In this document: in pieces, positions 56,574-64,000 of the stretch
How positions within the stretch are numbered: the first letter of the stretch is position 1
Layout of the letters: every line of letters begins with the position of its first letter
Origin: Puffinus mauretanicus
Taxonomy: Eukaryota > Chordata > Aves > Procellariiformes > Procellariidae
NCBI GenBank assembly: GCA_023333565.1
Contig: JAJKFH010002178.1
Location: forward strand, 372,001-436,000
DNA: 64,000 nucleotides
Reading direction: 5' to 3'
Position numbers and translations under genes: made by a program
Notes under the pieces: model-generated
Databases searched by the model: none
The model's input: the letters and a program-made list of their open reading frames with translations, nothing else
Told to the model about the DNA's origin: nothing

Positions 56574-59338
56574 GTATCCATCCCTTATTCTGCACCATTT
56601 ACGTCATGCTTAGGTCTCACATTTTTCGATACATTTCAATTAATCACCACCATCTTTCTTTTTATATATACATATATACACACACAGATATCATTCCCTT
56701 AGTCTATGGACTATCCCTCTAAAAGAAGGGATTATTTCCAAAAGAAATAGTGAGCATGCTATGTACAGAAAAGGGAACCTTGGTCACCTCTTCAGGGATT
56801 TTAAGTTTTTGTTTTATTTGTCAGAGTTTAGGGCTAGAATTGCAACAGCGATGTTGTCTTTCTTATGAAGAAGTGAGGCAGTCATAAGATTCTAAGAATC
56901 TGCCCTTCCTGACCTGGTAGATGAGGATGCAATGTTCCTATTGATGTCCTAGTGAGAGCTGAAGTTATTAACACCAGATGAAGCAGCAGCACCAAAACAG
57001 AACTATTCCACTCTACAACTCCCTATAGCCTAATAATTTATTATTTGCACAGCATCAAGCTAATGTGGACTTTGTGTTCTGAGTTAAATTAATCCTTTGT
57101 GCAACTGATGTACAACAACTACAAGCTGCTGTTTGTGGTCTGGGGATTGGAAAAAAAGCTCTGCAGGCTTCTGGTTATTTTTGGTGCATTCCAATATGTA
57201 CTTAACAGTAAGACACTATTAGCAGAAACATCAAATTATTCTACAGTATTTCTTGCTCATTCTGCTCAAGAGCATATTTTACAGTTATGCATTATGTAGG
57301 ATTTGTTCACAATTTCATTAACAATCCATGTAAAATAGATGTTAGACTGCCAATAACGAAAGACTGACCAAAATGAAATCCTGTTTAAGAGAAGAACACT
57401 TGGCTTTCATTTCACCAAAAATAAAACAGAAAACCCCTCCACATTCCATTCCTGCCTGGCAGTATCTGATGTATTATAAATGATCTTCTCCTTTTTATTA
57501 ATGAATCCTGACAATTCTTCAGACTTCTGTGTTCAGCTGCATGTTCAGCTGATCTGTCTGTCATTAAACTACCTCAGACCTGAAGTTCTGTTGAAGAACT
57601 TTGCTAGACTTGGAAGGTTACCTGAAAGTAAATACTATGAAGAATGAAATAAAAGCTCAGTGAATAAAATAATATCCATGTGAAACAGCACTGTTCTACT
57701 TCAGCTTAAAAAAAATTAGGACTTAAAATTGTACTGTCAAGTAAATTAGAGGAAAAATGGCTCACCTAGAAAAGTAGGACTGAAGTGATGAAATTCTGTA
57801 TACATTATCACATGCACAATAATATAACTGCGGAAAGAACATGGGCAAAATATGCATTTACCAGTAAAGTCCAAGTTTTAGAATAGCACAAGAAATTTTA
57901 GTGTTGAATATGAACTGTTCTTTCACTACTATTTTCAGTCTTCTGTCTTAATTTTATTTTTTCAGCTTTTATGTTTGCTGTATAAAATAAGAAAATAAAA
58001 ATTATTTAACTCCTCCATGAAATACTGTAATTGTTCTACTGCTGCAGAAGATAAGACAGTAAAGTGTGCACATGTTCCTGACAAATCTCATTATTTGGTC
58101 TATGATGACAATACTGATAACATTTTCTTCTTAAGTGGAATGTGAAAGTATAGTGCCAAACCTTTTTTTATTGTTGGAGGATCATGAGATTATGGTTTAC
58201 ACAAGTGATAATAACTGTGTTTTTAAGCAGACACTAAAATTAGTGAGAAAGGAAAATGATTGAAGTTATTTCTTTGGAATAACCCAATGAATGAAAATGT
58301 TGCTGATAAGCTGGTACTAGATCTCTGCTGATGGAAGGGACAGGTCAGACCGGCTGGAGAAGCTACAGAAAATCAATCACAGTTTGATAATTCTGCAGGT
58401 ATTGCAAAGAAATTCTGCAGGTATTGCAAAAAAAATCGCTTTCTGAACACACCAGTGTAACGAATGGCTAATTCTATTAACTTACATTATCATATTGAGT
58501 CTTCAGTGCAAATTCCTATGACTTCTTTCTGTATGATACACTCCCTCTCTTTGTTAGAATGAAAGATGGTACTTATTTTGTGCTCATGAGTGCTGCGCTC
58601 TATCTTGTGGAGCACCGTTGACCCCAGTAGGCTTCATAGAACCAAAAAGCATTTGTATAGTGTTGGGTACAGGACTGGGCATATATTGTTATAAATATGA
58701 CCCTTTTATCATAAAAGTACAGTAACTACTATGATTAGACATATTGGTTCAATCCTCTAGGTCCATGAAAATCACTGACCTCTCTGTTGGAATTGCCATC
58801 AGGGATCTCCATCAGTGCCAGTTATGCAGATGGTTTTTATGAAGTGGACATCTGTCTGTTGAAAGTTGGACTAAAACAAAAAACATGTTTTGCTTTCGGT
58901 CATTAATCACTTCTTGTTACTTCTTGCCTGAAGTTCAAGCTAGCGGTGAGCTCTCCAAAACCTTGTTCTCTTGCCATGCTAATGGTTGGATTTCATCCTG
59001 TCCTGAATATATACAACTAGCGGGGGTGCCTGCCTCTGGCTACTGACATCCCTAGGACCAAAAACTACTAACTTTACTGACTTACATCTCACAATACTGA
59101 CAGGAAAGATTAGTTTTTCTTTGATGCCAATTAAAACCATTTAATTTTTCTTCCTTTGTTGCTGATAAGGCTGAAGTGACCTGTGTGGAAATGGCATTTG
59201 TAGATACCAGGCTTTTGCACAACATGCCACAATTTTATAGCAGACCCCTTGTAGCGGTACCTCAATTCCAGAGTACTGGTCTATGTACCAATATTGACTT
59301 GAATATGAGCGAGACGGAAGATTTTATGGAAAATCTGA
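56574..59338. other. Unique AT-rich DNA, no gene seen
   Basis: No recognised element. Contains a TATA/CA microsatellite near 56653-56686 and a 22-bp tandem duplication at 58389-58432. Open frames do not exceed 90 codons; the one at 59176-59442 runs into CR1 copy G. Confidence 0.55.
58389..58432. repeat. 22-bp tandem duplication
   Basis: Two nearly identical copies of AATTCTGCAGGTATTGCAAA plus two bases, adjacent, with a single difference at the end. This is a recent-looking slippage duplication. Confidence 0.85.
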
Positions 59339-60776
59339 ATCATAGAATCATAGAATTATTTAGGTTGGAAAAGACCCTTAAGATCATTGAGTCCAACTGT
59401 AAACTTAACACTGCCAAGTCCATTACTAAACAATGTCCCTAAGAACCACGTCTACACATTTTTTAAATATCTCCACGGACGGTGACTCAAGCACTTCCCT
59501 GGGCAGCCTGTTCCGAATGCTTGACAACCCTTTTGGTGAAGCAATTTTTCCTAACATCCAATCTAAACCTCCCTTGGCACAACTTGAGGCCATTTCCTCT
59601 CGTCCTATCGCTTGTTACTTGGCAGAAGAGACCAACACCCACCTCGCTACAACCTCCCTTCAGGTAGTTGTAGAGACTGATAAGGTCTCCCCTCAGCCTT
59701 CTCTTCTCCAGGCTAAACAACCCCAGTTCCCTCAGCCACTCCTCATAAGACTTGTTCTCTAGACCCTTCACCAGCTTTGTTGCTCTTCTTTGGACACACT
59801 GCAGCACCTCAATGTCTTGTAGTGAGGGGTCCAAAACTGAACACAGTATATGAGGTGCGGGCCTCACCAGTGCCGCGTACAGGGGGACAATCACTTCTCT
59901 AGTCCTGCTGGCCACACTATTTCTGATACAAGCCAGGATGCTGTTGGCCTTCTTGGCCACCTGGGCATACTGCTGGCTGATATTCAGCCAGCTGTTGACC
60001 AACACCGCCAGATCCTTTTCCACCAGGCAGCTTGTCAGCCACTCTTCTCCAAGCCTGTAACATTGCCTGGCGTTTTTGTGACCCAAGTGAAGGACCTGGC
60101 ACTTAGCCTTGCTGAACCTCATACAACTGGCCTCAGCCCATCAATCCAGCCTGCTCAGATGCCTCTGTAGAGCCTTTCTACCCTCAATCACATCAACCCA
60201 CCCTCCCAGCTTAGTGTTGTCTGCAAACTTACTGAGGGTGCACTCGATCCCCTCGTCCTGTCATTGATAAAGATATTAAACAGAACTGGCCCCAACACTG
60301 AGCCCTGGGGAACACCACTTATGACTGGTTGCCAGCTGGATTTAAGGTCATTCACCACAACTCTTTGGGCCCAGCCATCCAGCCAGTTTTTTACGCAGCA
60401 AAGAGTGCACCCATCCAAGCCATGAGCAGCCACTTTCTCCAGGAGAATGCTGTGGGAAACGGTGTCAAAGGCTTTATTAAGGTCTAGGTAAACAACATCC
60501 ACAGCTTTCCCTCATCCACTAAGCGGGTCACCTTGTCGTAGAAGGACATCAGGTTAGTCAAGCAGGAACGTTTCATAAATGCACGCTGACTGGGCCTGAT
60601 CACCTCGTTGTCCTGTACATATACACTCAAGATGATCTGCTCCATAACCTTCCCTGGCACCAAGGTCAGACTGACAGGTTGTGGTTCCCGGGATTCTCCT
60701 TGTGGCCCTTCTTATAGATGGGCATCACATTTGCTAACCTCCAGTCAACTGAGACTTCCCCAGTTAGCCAGGACAG
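59339..60776 (-). mobile_element. CR1 LINE copy G, minus strand, 5'-truncated
   Basis: The reversed octamer end ATCATAGAATCATAGAAT at 59339 marks the 3' end. The 3' UTR closely resembles that of copy A, so they are the same or sister subfamilies. RT sequence continues to the 'cagtcaactgagacttccccagttagcc' block near 60743-60770 (upstream of NYRPVSLTS), then stops. About 1.44 kb. Confidence 0.92.
59487..60530 (-). pseudogene. CR1 copy G reverse transcriptase, broken
   Basis: Minus order: [20 protein letters not shown] and [20 protein letters not shown] (frame 60188-60502, followed by a frameshift after IND), the region where the catalytic motif reads FADN in another frame (near 60215), then [46 protein letters not shown]-type and LERV-type C-terminal blocks in the 211-codon frame 59487-60122. 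That frame is among the longest open CR1 pieces here. Loss of the second Asp plus frameshifts make it inactive. Confidence 0.86.
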
Positions 60777-60802
60777 TGCAAGTGTTTGGGCAAACACTTG
60801 CA
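60777..60802. repeat. Perfect 26-bp palindrome at the 5' edge of CR1 copy G
   Basis: TGCAAGTGTTTG then GG then CAAACACTTGCA: 12-base arms with a 2-base centre. It sits just where CR1 homology ends. It could be a chance hairpin or a mark of how the truncated 5' end was joined. Confidence 0.85.
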
Positions 60803-61569
60803 GAGAATATTTAATAGGAAATTGCAGTTCTGGAAATCAAAAAGTTAAAAAAAAAAAAAAAAAAAAGAAAAACTAAAAGTAATTGAAATGGGGCTTTTGA
60901 TTTAAGATATTTTAGAAAAAACTGATGTCTGCAGGACATGTTAGTTTATAATGACATTTTTAATGGAAAATGAAGTCTACAAATTATTGAGTTTCCTTTT
61001 GTTTTTATTTTAAAGCCATAAATTTTTGAACCTCTTGTCCAATAATTCTTGTGAAATATCTGTGTTATATGCAGTCCTGTAATTCTTCGTTCGTCTTTAA
61101 ACATCATTTTGATATATCAAATGAGGTTATATTGCAGGCCTGAAGCAATTATTGGCTGTGTGGTTGCTTGCTGCTTCATGGTTCATATGATCCATAGATT
61201 AAAATTTTTTTAAAAGTCAGCAAAGTATCAACCATTAAAAAATATGACTCTCAGTGAGAAAGTCATTGCAGAAATGCATGAGAAAACAAAGTGAAATCTG
61301 CACATGAATTTGCAGGAAATTTTCACTGGAGGTTTCATTTTAGGTCTGGTTATAAGTTCAGACTTTTTTTTCTCTTAATATTTTTTTTCTGTTTTTTCTA
61401 TTACTGAAAGTTATTCTTCATGGACGTGTAATAAAGGCATAAGATACAGGATTTAGCCTATGAAATGGCTTTTTCATCTTAAAATACTGTACAGGCCTGT
61501 GAGTAATGCAAGGAGTCCCAGGTAATATGATGATGAAAGTTGTTACCTTTGCTGCTCCTTTTTTTCTAG
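60803..61569. other. Unique AT-rich DNA with an A-rich tract
   Basis: An A run of about 20 lies near 60847-60866. Nothing else is recognised. The segment ends in a strong splice-acceptor-like sequence at 61555-61569. Confidence 0.55.
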
Positions 61570-61950
61570 ATGAAAGGAGCAATACCCCCTAGGCTGGGAG
61601 GCAGAAGAGGTGATGTCATAATGTTTTTTTCCAGGTGCAACTCTTCTGATGCTATAAGGCAGGACACTGAACTGGAAAGTCTTGAAGACTCAGCTGTTAG
61701 ATCCCACCTCTGGCTTTTGTATGCAGTCTGGAGCATTAATTGGCATATTCTATTTCCTGCTTTGTTAATGAGGTGTGTGCAGAGGTGCAGATGTGTACAC
61801 AAAAATGTCACTCATGGACCTCAGCCAAATAGTTATGAACCAAAGCTCTTGAGTAATGTTAAACTGGTGGCTTTCAGAAGAACACTGTTTTGTAATTTAC
61901 CGGCTGAGAGTACAATCGTATATTACTGTAACTGTGTCAGAAGAAAATAA
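61570..61950 (+). other. 126-codon open frame preceded by an acceptor-like site; candidate exon only
   Basis: The ATG at 61570 follows directly on TGCTGCTCCTTTTTTTCTAG, a good polypyrimidine-AG 3' splice site. Possible donors inside the frame are AG|GTGATG near 61608 and CAG|GTGCAA near 61633. The encoded sequence has a Gly/Arg start (LGGRRG), a hydrophobic middle and six cysteines in the second half, with no domain that I know. It is not covered by any repeat I recognise. It may be a genuine exon, a UTR exon of a non-coding RNA, or chance. Confidence 0.15.
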
Positions 61951-64000
61951 TGTATGATTTCCTTTCTGGAAATGCCAATGTGAACCAAAAAACCCTGAAA
62001 CCAATCCTTTATACTTTATTAGGTGTGACTGAATTAAAGGAAATACTCTGGGTACTAACAGACTAGCTAAAGAAAAAGTGATTTGAGCTTTGAGGAAAAA
62101 ATAATTCAACAAAATATATCTATTCGGTTCCTTTACAAGTGCTGCTGGTTATTTTCAAAGATCAGTCTTAGCATCTGAGAGGTAGTAGCTGAGAAAAAAT
62201 TACATGTTCAAGATAAATTAAACGGAGGGGAGCACCCATGAACACTTGGCAGAAGGAGGCGTCTGTAGAAAGTGTTAGCACTTTGCAACAGCATTTCTTA
62301 TTTCTCTTAGAACTGCCTTTTCCTTCAACAACTTACACTACAATAAAAATAAGTTTTTAAAAGTAAACATTGATCATACATAATCAATATAAAATGTACA
62401 ACCAGTGCTATGATGGAGCAAGTTCAGCACTAGCTTAGTTTAACAACCACACAAATTTCAGAGAGTTACACACATTTTACTGCACTATTTATTTTATTTT
62501 AACGTTTTCAATAGAGACAAGAGTCATGGATTAATTGGAAATATATGTGGGTTCTTGCTCCTGAGGAGCAGTTTGGCTTTACTCTGGCAAAGCTCTCAAC
62601 TTCCAGCACTAGATGAGTCCTAGAGATTGAGTACAGAGGTCCTTGAAATGTCAGGCCCTACAGATTTACAGGGCAAGATTTTACAGGTGTGTAAACCCAT
62701 GTAGCTTCACTGCCTTGGTGGAATTAGTCTGATTTATACAAGCTGAAGATCTGTCTCAGTGCAGCCTTTAACAGATTTCCCAGGTCTTCCCTACCAAAAG
62801 CAAGTAATCATTGCTCAGGAAAACAAGAGCTGCAAGAGGAAGCTTGTTAAAGAGAGCACAGGAGCAAAAATGTGGTTTAACATCATGTAAGAATAGGTTT
62901 AATCTAACATGTTAGATGTTTAATTAATTTTAAGGAGTTAATTTTAGCTGAGTTTGACATGTCCAAGAACTGTTTGTGGAATACGAGATGGTGGTAAATA
63001 CTCCACCTCACTAAGGCTGTTAGCAAGAGGTCAAATGAAAATCATGCTGCAACTACGGAGCTTGTAATTTTGTGATTCACATAAATATACCAAACAACTT
63101 TTCCCAGTCATGAATATTAGAAACAGCATGGTTCCTATAATAGTGTTTATCTATCCATAGGTGATAATGTCATAATAATTATACAATTCTAAATATGCAT
63201 GGTTTTCTTCTCTTTTGTACATGCTTTTCCACTATTTTTAAACAAGAATATATCACAAATTTTTTTTGTGCAGCTATCTGTGTTTTCTTAAATAAAACAA
63301 ATTATTTAGAAAGGCCACTAAATAAAATATTAATACAGACACAGGGTTCTTCAGTAGGTACAAATAGAGATTTCTTGGCAATTTGCTACTGATTTAAACA
63401 GGACTTACAAGTGCATATACATACATAAACATATATAAAGATTCTCTGAAGATGTAGTGTGATAATAACAGAAATATTAAAATGCTATATAATGTGCTTG
63501 ACCAGAGCCATAGTCAGAGGCTACCAAGATGGCTCCTACAGAAAGCAAGATTTCCACTGAAACAGAGTTTCAGAGCCAAGCATCTTACTATCGCTAAGTG
63601 CTCGCATAAATACTTTTGTGCAACGTTTGAGGAGCATAGAAACCTATGAATGACTGAAGTGTTTAAAATTGGTTGCAATTGTTCAACTGACAGGTTATTT
63701 CAAATCATTCCAAAGTTGAGATGTCATAGACAGATTCAAACAGTTTGTATATAAACTTGGAAACAAGACAAAAATAATGCATTAGAAGAGAAAAAATAGA
63801 ATGTATTTTCTTTAATGAAATAAGCAGAAGTTCTTGCAGTTTATTATCAGTAGTGCTGCACATTAAAAAAACATTAAGGAAAATATATGAAGAAATTAAG
63901 AACATTATACTTTATTAGTTTTAAGTAAACATTTGGGAGAGTCTGTCACTTTTTGGAGCAGTGCTGAGTAAGAATGATGCTTACTCTGCACTAAGATTAG
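61951..64000. other. Unique AT-rich DNA, no gene seen
   Basis: No open frame over 75 codons with a motif. The piece at about 62640-62770 (segments 'tttacaggtgtgtaaaccca' and 'tttatacaagctgaagatct') vaguely resembles an ancient sauropsid repeat, but too weakly for a separate call. The right edge shows nothing distinctive. Confidence 0.5.

Noticed and set aside
1..64000. CRISPR arrays, bacterial operons, tRNA or rRNA genes
   Set aside because: No regularly spaced short repeats, no cloverleaf with intact A and B boxes and no rRNA motifs were seen. The repeat content is that of a bird genome.

Overview
The window looks like bird nuclear DNA. It is AT-rich, has no compact gene arrangement, and carries many CR1 (chicken repeat 1) LINE copies with the usual octamer 3' end (ATTCTRTG repeats), plus solo LTRs of endogenous retroviruses of the kind common in neoavian and songbird genomes. 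I found no intact protein-coding gene, no rRNA or tRNA gene and no CRISPR array. The longest open frames outside repeats are 126 to 130 codons and have no recognised domain. The segment reads as intergenic or deep intronic DNA built up by successive insertions.

Layout. 1-4.5 kb: non-repetitive AT-rich DNA with one odd patch of overlapping open frames (2.15-2.78 kb). 4.55-8.04 kb: a composite of old elements on the minus strand: a CR1 scrap, the head of an LTR, a promoter-like LTR segment with a ~102-bp tandem duplication, a decayed retroviral env-like region, and an old CR1 reverse-transcriptase fragment. 11.84-13.0 kb: CR1 copy A (minus). 16.75-20.34 kb: CR1 copy B (plus), nearly a whole ORF2 (endonuclease plus RT) but broken in many places and split by a 519-bp solo LTR. 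22.45-22.97 kb: a second solo LTR. 26.97-28.0 kb: a very old CR1-like LINE (minus). 28.24-30.09 kb: CR1 copy C (minus), split by an ~845-bp LTR and placed head-to-head with CR1 copy D (plus, to 30.99 kb). 37.13-37.65 kb: a third solo LTR. 44.3-45.9 kb: CR1 copy E (minus). 48.3-48.6 kb: a CR1 scrap. 54.6-55.4 kb: a degraded LTR related to the one inside copy C. 56.06-56.57 kb: a fourth LTR of the young family, minus strand. 59.34-60.78 kb: CR1 copy G (minus). The intervals between are unique-looking AT-rich DNA with homopolymer runs and short microsatellites.

How the parts relate. Nothing here forms a pathway. The nested insertions give a relative history: an ancient LINE, then CR1 copies A-H, then LTRs landing inside two of them. 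Three of the four young LTRs have perfect 5-bp target-site duplications, so they are solo LTRs left by recombination between the two ends of a provirus. The non-repeat item most worth testing is a near-perfect 30-bp-arm, 15-nt-loop hairpin at 15449-15523. I did not find a convincing new biological system and do not claim one.
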